Assembly: GCA_032164295.1 (NCBI GenBank) | Contig: JAJHTX010000013.1 | Coordinates: 806,001 to 870,000, forward strand | Direction of reading: 5' to 3' | Length of the DNA: 64,000 bases | From: Inonotus obliquus | Taxonomy: Eukaryota > Basidiomycota > Agaricomycetes > Hymenochaetales > Hymenochaetaceae | In this document: piece after piece, positions 11,848 through 21,525 of the stretch | Layout of the letters: each line of letters opens with the position of its first letter | Numbering within the stretch: position 1 is the stretch's first letter | Position numbers and translations under genes: made by a program | The notes under the pieces: generated by a model | Told to the model about the DNA's origin: nothing | The model's input: only the letters and a program-made list of their open reading frames with translations | Databases searched by the model: none

Positions 11848-12099
11848 CTACTTGCGATCGCTCTCACCATCAGCAGGTCTGCTACCAGCTTTCCTTTTTG
11901 CTCTGATACCTGCTTTGGGCCTTTCTGTGAGTTTTCTACCAGCATCCTCAGTCATTTCTCGGCCATGCATTTGACCTTAGATTAACGACAACATCAATCT
12001 TAGTAGATGATTATAAATACTAAAAGATTACTTACCCCACGTTCGCTTCTTCCCTCTGGATTGTTCATCACGGTGACCTTGATCTGCATTGGAACTCAT
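11848..12099 (-). CDS. Small basic protein, copy A (63 aa)
   Basis: Two exons on the minus strand (12036-12099 and 11848-11975) with consensus GTAAGT donor and CTAAG acceptor give 63 residues, starting MSSNADQGHRDEQSRGKKR and ending GESDRK. It is rich in Lys, Arg, Glu, Asp and Gly, with no Cys, no signal peptide and no membrane segment, so it is probably disordered. A TATA-like box lies about 90 bp upstream. The paired gene at 13365-13612 has the same intron position, start and stop context, and similar 5' and 3' flanks. I do not recognise the family. The model rests on matching structure in the two copies. Its size and composition resemble short stress- or development-induced fungal proteins, but that is only an impression. 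Confidence 0.6.
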
Positions 12100-12183
12100 G
12101 TTGCTATCACAGTAGGGAGTTACTCTGAGGGATTTGTTACGATGATGGTATGTATTTGAGTTCAAGATCAATAGTGGCATGGC

Positions 12184-12193
12184 GGATATTTAT
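12184..12193 (-). promoter_or_regulatory. TATA-like box of small gene copy A
   Basis: On the minus strand the sequence reads ATAAATATCC, about 90 bp upstream of the ATG at 12099. It is conserved in copy B. Confidence 0.5.
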
Positions 12194-12270
12194 GGAATTT
12201 CTGATATAACAATATTGTGTTTTTTGAACGAGCGAGCAAATGTGTTATGTAATTGTTGCAATATAAGGTG

Positions 12271-13061
12271 CTTATGCGCAAACTTCTCTTCATAGGGTTC
12301 CACGTACGTATACAGGTACGCGCGTAAAGATAAGACGCATTACGGGTTACGATCCGTGCCTTACGACTTCGTATTTTTAATTTTGAGGTGAGCTACGGAA
12401 ACGCACTGGGAGTATACGACAATACGCCGTATATACGACACCAAAAAGGAAGTACACAATATAATAACAAGAAATACGAGAGATACTTTAAGAAGCGTGT
12501 GATCTGTATTTTGTTGTTTCACCAGCATAAGGGTTGTGATGGTCTCTGACCCCAGATGGGTACGACGGAGTGCAATAGTATCTCTGCCTCCTCAGAATAC
12601 ATGTTCGACGGCGACTGAGGAGCCTGCAAAGATATATTCCTCATATTATTATGTCAAGAAGAAAGTTTTCGACTCACCTGGAATAGCATCATGATGGATC
12701 TCACACGCAAACTTTGACAAGTGAGGAAACTGAGCTCCAATATCCCAAGACTTTTCGCATTTCATACTGAAATGACTGTCAAGTTCGTCTAATGATGTTC
12801 TGCAATGCGACGTGAATGTGTTTCTCCAAGACTTGTACACGTGTTCTGCAACGTAATATGCTATGAGCATCCACTTCGTGTGGACTGTGTGATGTGAGTA
12901 CACACCTCCCAGCCACATATATCAACTCCTTTACTACCAAACATCGGGTCTGCAACGTGCGATCAGGATGACCAGAGAGATAATGATGTGAACGCGGCGT
13001 GATGGATACCTGATCTTCAATAAACAAGCTACTACTTACTTGTTGAGAGCATTCACAGTGA
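12271..13061. other. Spacer between the two duplicated segments
   Basis: No recognisable gene. Overlapping minus-strand ORFs at 12649-12918 and 12779-13069 show no domain and no family resemblance. A short motif GCGCAAACTTCTCTTC occurs at about 12274 and also near 11490, just outside copy A, so copy A may be flanked by a short direct repeat. Confidence 0.4.
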
Positions 13062-13364
13062 CTCTTCAAGCTTAGTCAACTTTGCTATTCCTTCGATGAG
13101 AAAAGGTGCAATGTAACAGAGTGCTTCGATACGATGCAATGTGATGCAACGGTCACACAATCTGGTGCTATGGACTGACGGTGCCTCGTATGGGCACTGA
13201 GACTCACACTCTGTAGTTGGTAGTACTTGTTATAACGCCCTCGGTGGAAACAGTGGCTAAAGAAATGGTCAACAGCTACGGGTTTATTTGTAATGCGTTT
13301 CGTATGATGGGAAGTACATAGTATATCTCTATCATATCAAAACGGATTTAGAACCTTGCCACTT

Positions 13365-13612
13365 CTACTTGTGCTCCTTCTTAGCATCAGCAGCCTCGCC
13401 ATCAGTTTTACCTGCTTTTGCTCTCTGTGCTCGAATTTTTTTAGCCATGAATTGCTTAGCTTCTTCTTCGTTAAATGTCAACTCTTATGTATATTATTAT
13501 ACACGTTTGTCAGTCACAATCAAGACTTGAAGCCTAATAGGGCGCAGTAAAAAGCTTACTCACCCGGTTCTTGGTTAGGTTTTGAGCCTCCTTGATCTGG
13601 CTTGCGACTCAT
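13365..13612 (-). CDS. Small basic protein, copy B (55 aa)
   Basis: Minus-strand exons 13564-13612 and 13365-13483 (donor GTGAGTAAG, acceptor ATAAG) give 55 residues, MSRKPDQGGSKPNQEP... then LTFNEEEAKQFMAKKIRAQR and ending AKKEHK. The region after the intron can form a charged amphipathic helix. Relative to copy A the protein is largely different except for the start (MS.xxDQG) and the end (ADxE..xK), while the flanking DNA is much more alike. No known family was recognised. A role cannot be given. Both models need transcript support. Confidence 0.6.
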
Positions 13613-13698
13613 ATTGCTATTACAGTAGGGAGTTGACTCTGAGGTGTTTACTACGATGATGGTATGTGTTTGAGTTCAAGATCAATAGTGGCATGGCA

Positions 13699-13708
13699 GA
13701 TATTTATG
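13699..13708 (-). promoter_or_regulatory. TATA-like box of small gene copy B
   Basis: Minus-strand ATAAATATCT about 90 bp upstream of the ATG at 13612, in the same place as in copy A. Confidence 0.5.
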
Positions 13709-13808
13709 GAGTTTCTGATGTGCTAATGTGCAAAGTTGCATGCAGAATAACTTTGCGTTTTCTAGTCGTTTGAGCAAAGGTGTTATGTAATTTTTGCAAT
13801 GTAAGGCG

Positions 13809-15202
13809 TTACACTCAGTGACGCTATCCTATTCTGCCCTGAACTTGATAACTTGATCACGTCTTATGAAAGGACGAAGTAGATGTGCCAGACCTGGACT
13901 CTGGACTATTCGTTATCTTGATGTTTCAAAGTTGCGGGTGTAACAGGAGAACATCGACACAGCAACGCCGGCGGCAGGGACAAAGCTAATGGACTCACGC
14001 TGTTACGGCATCCGTATCATAAGCGTCTGCTGCGGACCTGAATATCATAAGATGAGGGATCGACAAACTCTGTTTGTTCCGCGAATATATTCAGGTAGTC
14101 GTGTCTCTATATCAGCATCAAGAATAGTTGATCGCCATCAGCAACGTCGCAAGTGGAATAACAACAAGCAAAGGGATGGGATGATGCATCGCGTGCCAAG
14201 GCACAAGAACAGTGAAGCTCGAATGCAAGTCTTTTCTGATGCTGAATAGGATCCGTGTCTTGTCCGATTCGCAGCGTCTTGGTTCCGTATCATCTCGGTA
14301 CCTTGTGCGTGTGAGAGATGGTAACGGTGATGGAGATGCGGGTGCGGATGGCATGGTTACGCTTATGATTGCTCGATTCTTCGCTTGATATTCGAGACTT
14401 TACTTCGACCTTCATCTTCATTCTTGCTATACGTCTCAGCTAGAGTTGATTCCCGTCTTTTGGCCTTTCGGTGTAAAAAGAAGACGCGTTGTGAACGGGA
14501 GTGCCTTGTGTTTCTCTTGGCAACTTCTCATATATTTGGTGGATAAATACTTTTTGCCACGACATCGTCGAGTGGACTCGCATAGGCGATACGAAGCGAG
14601 GAAGCGACTCTCCGCACTTTACTACGACAGACGCGACGCGACGCGAGTAGCAAAATTTCTTTCAGAGTCTGAGCAAGGCATGTACCTCCATTCGTCTTCA
14701 AGTCCTTTTGTCCTTATCTCCTGTCTAGACCACAGGAAGAACGAAATTTTTTCTGCAATTTACAAGTAATACTGCCCAACCATCGTTTCATTGCGTAGCG
14801 AAAGCATTTACCACTGACACCAACACCGAAATCGAGTTTGAATCCGAGGTTGCGAATATCGGAAAGTTTCAAGGTGGTGGTCCATCTGCTATCCACAGTG
14901 ACCAGGTGAGGCTATTCCCAGTTCCAAGAGCACACCGAGAGCTTGTGCCACAATTTTGTCCCACTCTTGTCCTTCCTCTTACCGAATATTGATTGTCAAG
15001 GTGAGTGGCATCGTTTTGCCGTTGTGCCGTCTACCCATGCCGTTGCCGTACTTACTGGTCGTGGTATCTACCCACACCAATTCCTGCTCCATCCTCATCC
15101 CCTTTCCTTCTTTCTTCCACCTCCCTTCCTTCCTTCCCCTCCTCTTATCCCGCCCTTCGGCCTCCTTCTGTACTTCTATACTAACAATATTCCTCTCCAA
15201 AA
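13809..15202. other. Intergenic, no gene seen
   Basis: About 1.4 kb between the small gene and the bestrophin gene. Several short ORFs (for example 13989-14249 and 14446-14769) have no motifs and lie in unbiased sequence. The 100 bp before 15203 are pyrimidine-rich, as is usual upstream of fungal start sites. Confidence 0.4.
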
Positions 15203-17801
15203 ATGCCAGTTCTACTTGGCTCGTTACCTTTCGTAGCACGCTCAACAGCCGCTAACAACGCGGACGATCCATTCTGCATCCCTCCACCCAGCCTAAAACG
15301 TCGGAATTCAGTCATGGCGTATGAGAATCAGCATTCCAATCACTTTCATATGCATGCGTTGGACAATGCGACGACACCCAAGAGATTGATCTCGGCATTC
15401 TTCAATGCGATCTTGGCAACAGCATTGTTTAGGTGTTGGCATATTCTGCTGTTTTATTTCGGTTGGGCGACGATGGTAGTGTTGTTGAATGAAAAGGTCA
15501 CGTCGTTGACTTTTCAGCCGACATTATTGACTGTGTGCGTGCCACTGCTATTTTATTGTGTATATGCCACTTGGTGGAAGGCGAAGTTATTGATGAGCAT
15601 GGTATTGATAGCGTTGGTACGGTTCTGGGTTTCGTCGTGTCGTACCGGACGACGTCAAGTTTCGAGAGGTATAATGAGGGGAGACGGTATTGGTCCCAGA
15701 TCATCCTTGGCTCGCGTACGCTTGCCAGGGCGGTGTGGTTCCACGTTCCAGGTGCGCATACATCCACACGTGCCGCTTCGTTTCCATCTCATATTGGTCA
15801 TCACGACTTGTTCTGTTCTTGGCTTTGGGCTCATGAAGATCTGTCGCCTCCCACTCCTGAAGATGAGAAGGAGAACCGGACGGAGGATGAGAGGAGGGCG
15901 AGGACCCTAATTGAGAAGAAGACGGTGATTAACCTCATCGAAGCTTTCGCGTAAGTGTTATAAACATTCCGTTTCTTTCCCAACTGTATCTCACCTCCTC
16001 TCGCACCATCCAATCACTTACTTCTCATCTAATCACCACCATCACGCTTTGAAAATACACCAAAATTAGCGTTGCCGTAAAGCACTGCCTCCGAGGTGAA
16101 GAAGGCATTGCATATGTCGATCTCTACCATCTCGTCAAGTTCCTTCCTTCGTATGCCTTCCCTGCAGGTGTCGTACCGACCGAAGCAGAGGCTCAAGCGA
16201 ACTTGGCAAGGGCTCAGTCGTATCGTGATGCTGCGTCGATGTCAGTTCATCATGGAGATCGAGATGATGATAAGGTCAGAGAGGCGAGCGAAGCGACTGC
16301 CACGGGGATCGAAACGAGGATGGAGCGGGGATTCGGTCCTGCTGACACCGCTGCTGTAGGAGAAGACGACGCTAGGACTTCCGTGAGCATTGAGATTGCT
16401 CCTCCTGAACGTGAATCCAGTGGCGCAGATTCGTATAGTCCAGCTGCACCGTCAGATGGTAACACTGCACTTCCGCAACAGCATGTAAAACTCGATGTCC
16501 CTCTCCCTGCAGCAACACCAATGACAACCACGCAACGCCAACGAGGTCTCTCCATCCGTTCCTCACTTTCTCGCTCCGGTCAACGTGCCCGATCCTACAG
16601 CTCATCCTCACAACGAACGTTCCAAGCTCCTAAAGCACCCCGTCGAGCTCCTACGTTCGTAGCAACCTCAGACGATGCTGTTACTCTTCTCCCGGCGAGT
16701 TTGCCTCCGAAACATTCGATGTTTGATGTTTTCCCTTTTAGTCTCTTTGTGAGGTTGCTTGAGCATAAGGGAAGACAGGTCGAGGGGAAGAAGGCAGCGA
16801 AGATGAGGGCGAAGACGGTTGTTGTGACGAGGAATGTCCCTTTGGAGATTTCGATGTATTTGGTGAGTAGAGATACCAAGCTTTCTCTAAGACGTTTTCA
16901 TTCCTTCCCTCAACGTGGTATTATTATTTGATTGATACTGACTGACTATACTGAAATTATCTTTAGACCTCGTATGTCGCTACTCTGGGAACGAGGGGTG
17001 TGATCAATGTCCCAACGAACAGTAGGTTTTATCCCTTCTCTGAAGCAGTGATAGAAATAGGATCACTTATAACCGATTTGTACAGACTTGTTGATCTTTA
17101 CCATCAATCAGTTGACAGACGCGCTCACCGGTCTCGAAAGAATCCTCACAACCCCCATACCGTTTTCGTACTCGATCCATCTGTGGCTCGTGGTAATATT
17201 GTACAATCTGGCGTTACCGTTCCAGATTTATGCATCGTTGGGGTGGTTGACAATTCCCGCTAGTGGGATTGTAAGCTTTATTTTCTTTGGGTTCCTTGTT
17301 GCCGGGGAGGAGATTGAAAGTGCGTAGATATCCCTTAGGTCTTTATCATGGGGAATGGGTAAGTTGACGTGTATTTTTTATTGTAGATCCGTTCGGGTAT
17401 GATAAGAACGATCTGGTACGTCTTTTCATCACTCATCATCGCACTCTCAACTCACTCCCTACCCAACTATAACACAGAACATGGACCACTTCACACATAA
17501 CATCATCCGAAACGAACTCCGAGCAATAACGGCATTCCCACCACCGGCACCAGAGGCATGGGCATTCTCACCACGGAATGATAGGCTATTCACTTCTTTC
17601 GCCGATCCTGTTCATACACAATCTCATTTGAACGTCTCCGCGCTCGATAAGGATTTGGATTTGGAGAAAGATGGGTTGGGAATGGGACTTGGTGTACCTG
17701 CTGATGGTATACCTGGAAGCGTTGGTGCTGGGTTAACTCCGTATCAATGGGTGAAGAGAGGTTCAGCTTCGATGAGGGATGCACTTGCTCATGCCCATTA
17801 A
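15203..17801 (+). CDS. Bestrophin / UPF0187 family anion channel
   Basis: Membrane protein of the bestrophin-RFP-TMEM family, which forms chloride or other anion channels. Seven exons (15203-15534, 15612-15950, 16070-16862, 16967-17021, 17086-17319, 17387-17415, 17478-17801) close in frame to 701 aa. Diagnostic blocks are LGFVVSYRTTSSFERYNEGR with the following W.Q near 15620-15690; a TM segment at 15400-15530; LLIFTINQLTDALTGLERI and TTPIPFSYSIHLWL near 17090-17190; LALPFQIYASLGWLTIPA; and the C-terminal ENPFGYDKNDL, a calcium-clasp-like motif in animal homologues. A low-complexity loop of about 200 residues (16200-16680) separates the two halves. An 87-nt stretch (15752-15838) has GT...AG ends and is a multiple of three, so it may be a further intron. 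The gene stands alone, flanked by intergenic DNA. Confidence 0.85.
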
Positions 17802-19183
17802 TCCTTCCTTCGTGAAAATCGTCGCTCCCCTACCGTATTCCGGATTCCGGATTACACTGGTTACTCGATGCTTGATGCGGCTGACAGATTAGGAGGTGAA
17901 GGGAGGTGAGGTGAGGTGGGAAAAGGAAACGGAACTGAAGGGACTGGGTCTTTCGGTCACTTTGGGTTCCGTCATTCCTGATATATTCTTTCTTTTTTTC
18001 TCTTACTCTGTTGAACGGAGCGTGAATTGAATTGAACTAATCATTCTTCTTTATTTGTTGATTGTTGGTCAAAATATTATTCGCCTCTGTTCTGTTTCTG
18101 CCACCTGTTTCCATGCTTTTTTGCGTTTTGTTTATGCAGTCAAAAGTACATCCGCTCATTCATTTCCGTCTCTTTCCCCTGTTTCTCTCTGTTTCTCTCT
18201 CGTATCGTATCGTCTCATAGCAACTCGACTCCGTCAATACGTTCCATTCCGTCCCAATACATCCCATTATATCGCACTGTACATAGTACCATCCCTCCAT
18301 CCATAGAACTCTTTATCTGCCTATCTTTCCTCTTTCACTCACTCGTGAGTCTTGTCCTTCAATCTATCCTTGTTGGTATCACTGTCATGATTGATGTTGG
18401 TGCTACTATCGATGTTGGTGTCAATGTCAATGTCATTGACTTTTACTTTCTACTCTCGTTACGCTTCCTGTTTTTCCTCTACTATTTACTTTCTACTCTC
18501 CTATCATCTACCATCATCATTTTAATCCCGTAGACAGTGTGCTCTGTGCTGTGTACATGCATCTTCTCTAGCATCATTCTCGTCGTAGATCATTATCTCA
18601 TATTATCTCGTTAGATTCGTTAGATTAGCATTTGTCAGTGTCAGTAGACTGTTCACGCTCTTTATGATTCTCTCCCTCATTTTCTCGTTTCTCTTACTGT
18701 CTTTTCTCGTATTGCTTTTTGATATATTTTTTTTGACCTTGACATCTTTTGTCTTTGCTTCGATTAGCATATTGGTAGTTGGCAATTGGCGTTGTTAGGT
18801 CCCCTCCTCCCGAGTCCCTTCTGGGCATGGGCCTCTGGTGGGTGGATAGGTTTGGACTTTGTTTTATGGAAGGAGAGTTTGATTATTTGAACTTTGGTCT
18901 TGAGCATTTAGCGAGTGTTGAGTTTTGAGTGTCGGGCGTTGAGCATTGAGCAAGTGTTGAGTAAGTGTTGAGTGCAGCACGAGTCGATACTGAATACTGA
19001 AATGTTGATTCGATAGATTATCCATATGTATCCACGTATCGTTATATTTATTATGAACAAATAAGGAGAATAAGAGAATACGTGGTTTCTGACGTTCTGA
19101 CACTACAAAGCCTCAGAGACTCGGAACAGAGAACAAAGAATAGCGAATCCTTCCTACATGACGAATGACGAATGAAGACGTGA

Positions 19184-19223
<40 letters not shown>

Positions 19224-19333
19224 CCGAACGAACAAGCGAAAAAGCAGGAGGCAGAAACCGGAAAGTAGAAAGTATTGAACTTTGCGGGTTGGGGTTGGAG
19301 TTCGGTATCGGGATTGTATATACATACTATCAA
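17802..19333. other. Intergenic, T-rich 3' flanks
   Basis: The convergent 3' sides of the bestrophin and NYN genes. Long pyrimidine-rich and AT-rich stretches, a run of GTTGAGT-type repeats near 18905-18975, and the GTAA microsatellite below. No gene seen. Confidence 0.5.
19186..19222. repeat. (GTAA)n microsatellite
   Basis: About nine perfect GTAA units in a row. Confidence 0.95.
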
Positions 19334-21525
19334 TCAAGGAATCTCGAGTAAATCCTGAGCGAATTTTTCGAGTCCGACGATTCGAAAACGATCTCCGTAT
19401 GGTCCGTCTAGTTTGACTTCTGTGTCTGTCCTTCCATTTCCATTTCCATTTCCATTTCCTCTTACGTCGCTCATACCAGTCCCCGTAGACATACCAGTGC
19501 CCGCACCAGTACTTCCATTCCCCACACCCACAGTCCCTCCCCCTCCCCCTCCATTCCCACCACCGTTCCCAAATTCCTTAACCCAAGCTTTACTAAGTCC
19601 ATACTCCCAAGCATACAACTCAACTCTCCACCCCTTCCTCAAAGCAGTCCTGACAGCACCAAGAAAACCATCAGCATTAAATTGACCTGCGTTTCCATCT
19701 CCCGTTGCTAATACTATCGTTGATCCTGGTGGGGGAGGAGAATCGGTATCTGCTAGCGCTTGGTGGAGTTTGAGTTGGAGAAGTTCGTCTACGCCTTGTT
19801 CGCGGTAACGGATCCGGCCTCCTGGGTTTGCGTTTGAGGAGGGGATGGTTGAAGAGACGCCGATGTTTATTTGTGCGGGACCACTTGCTGGTGCGCGAGT
19901 GTAGACACTAGAACCTGTCGTTGTGCCTTGTCCTTGTCGACCGGGTGCTGTTAATGATGAGCTGCGTAGATGCCCATTCGCGTTCTTAAGAGGGATACCA
20001 GGACCTGGATCAGAATCTGCACTTCCTGTCCCCGTCCCTGTCCCCGTCCCCGTCCCAGTTCCAGCGCTAGTCCCAACACCACCCGCGCTACGTTTCGATG
20101 TCTTCGTAGCGGTGTCTCTAACAGCAGAACGATCTAGTCCATCTCCGAGATCCGGAACGCGGGCGTACACGCGCACTTCGTACCCCAGTCGCTCTGCGCC
20201 TTCCATTGGTTGATATAGTGGTGAGGAAGTCGCGAGGACGCGTCGTGTGATGGGGCGTCCGCGTTCTAGGATAAGTGTAAGAGCTGCGTGTGAGAGATGT
20301 GTCTTCGTGCGTCGTGATGGATGAACGGGGAATCTTCGCAGGTGATTCAAGAAGCCAATGAGGATGTTAGAGCTATGATAGATAATGGTTAAAAGTGAAG
20401 AATGTGGACGATAGTTCATCACTCACTGATCAATAAAGACATGTATGAGTGGATCGTCAGTACCCTCTGGTGGTCGACCCCGCGGGTCGATGAAACCATC
20501 CTCTTCAGGAGCATCGCTCAAAAGAACGGAAGACAAATATCGCGCATCGTCTGTGAATAGCATACGCAACTTAGTAGCGAGTGTTCGAAGGCGAAGAACA
20601 CGTGCATCGGGTGGAGAAGGGATAGTTACGCGCAAGCTAGGTGTTGAGCGGCTATGAGAAAGCTTCGGGTGAATAGGGATAGTAGCAGACGTCCCGGGTA
20701 TCGTAACGGTCACTGGATCTTTTCCTTTTCCTTTGCTGGCGATGTTTCGCAAACGACGACTCGTACCATGTGGAGGAGTAGCTGGCATAGACTTTCCGCG
20801 AGACCAGTATTCTCCAGACGAAGATCCGTCGAGAACATCTCCAACTGGAGTGGCAACTCCCTCTGCATCAGCCTCACCATCTCCGTCAATATCTCCATCC
20901 ACGTTCGTACCGCTAAGACTCGCACTAACACTAGATACGTGATTCTTATTTCGTTTGCGCCGACGTCGTCGACGAGGTTCAACAACATGTCTCCAAGCGC
21001 TTTCACTCGTCGAAGCTTGAGATTGTGAAGATTGACCGCCTCTTAAACCAGCTTCTCTCTGAGCGGTAAACTTTGCTCGCTCCGCGGCAAGGAAGCCGAG
21101 TACATCATCAAGATATCCAAGAGAAGGCTGGTCGATCCCATCTTTTGATTCCGCGTTTTTACCAATATAATCGCCTTCGCCGTCAGAGTCGGAATATGAC
21201 ACAGATCCGGATTTTGTCCACACCGTTCGCGATTCCTCTCCGTCCGATGGGGAGACAACTAAGGAGGATGTGGGAGTGCTGACTCGATGGATGACAGGGG
21301 CCTGGTTGCGCGGTTGAAACTCCTGACGAAAGGCTTCGAAGACAACAGAAAGTTGACCAAGATCTGCTGGTTCTGCAAGTGATCTTGTCAATAATCAACA
21401 GCCGGGGCCATGTGCCAAGCTACCTCACCATCAGACGTTTGTCCTTCACTTCCGAATGAGTTGCTCGATGAGAACGGACTAAAGGGAGTCGGCGAGAATG
21501 CTGTTGTATCTGAGTTTCTGTCCAT
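19334..21525 (-). CDS. NYN-domain (PIN-like) putative ribonuclease
   Basis: Three exons on the minus strand (21429-21525, 20427-21372, 19334-20372) total 2082 nt and give 693 aa. The first intron joins SD to EPADLGQLS; the second joins HVFID to HSNILIGFLNHL. The NYN fold starts with a hydrophobic strand ending in an acidic residue (VFIDHSN, like VFIDNSN in the family). It continues with RRVLATSSPL and YEVRVYARV, then STIVLATGDGNAG and WRVELYAWEYGLSKAW, the second acidic strand, with a typical aromatic/serine end. NYN proteins are thought to cleave RNA. Long disordered inserts separate the core strands, including a Gly-Thr alternating run encoded near 20030-20065 and a Gly/Asn-rich run near 19430-19560. 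The N-terminal 300 residues are Ser/Arg-rich with no domain seen. The substrate is unknown. Confidence 0.75.

Larger units (their letters stand above)
11503..12270. repeat. Duplicated segment, copy A
   Basis: Direct repeat of 13062-13808. Long stretches of near identity include the segment around CTCTTCAAGCTTAGTCAACT, TCTGTAGTTGGTAGTACTTG and TGAGTTCAAGATCAATAGTG. The repeat covers promoter, leader, 3' flank and the small gene at 11848-12099. The ends are approximate. Confidence 0.8.
13062..13808. repeat. Duplicated segment, copy B
   Basis: Second copy of the 11503-12270 segment in the same orientation. It keeps the promoter and 3' flank closely but differs strongly within the coding exons. 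Confidence 0.8.

Noticed and set aside
14446..14769. 107-aa ORF upstream of the bestrophin gene
   Set aside because: Arg-rich but motif-free, with no conserved neighbour or duplicate; likely chance.
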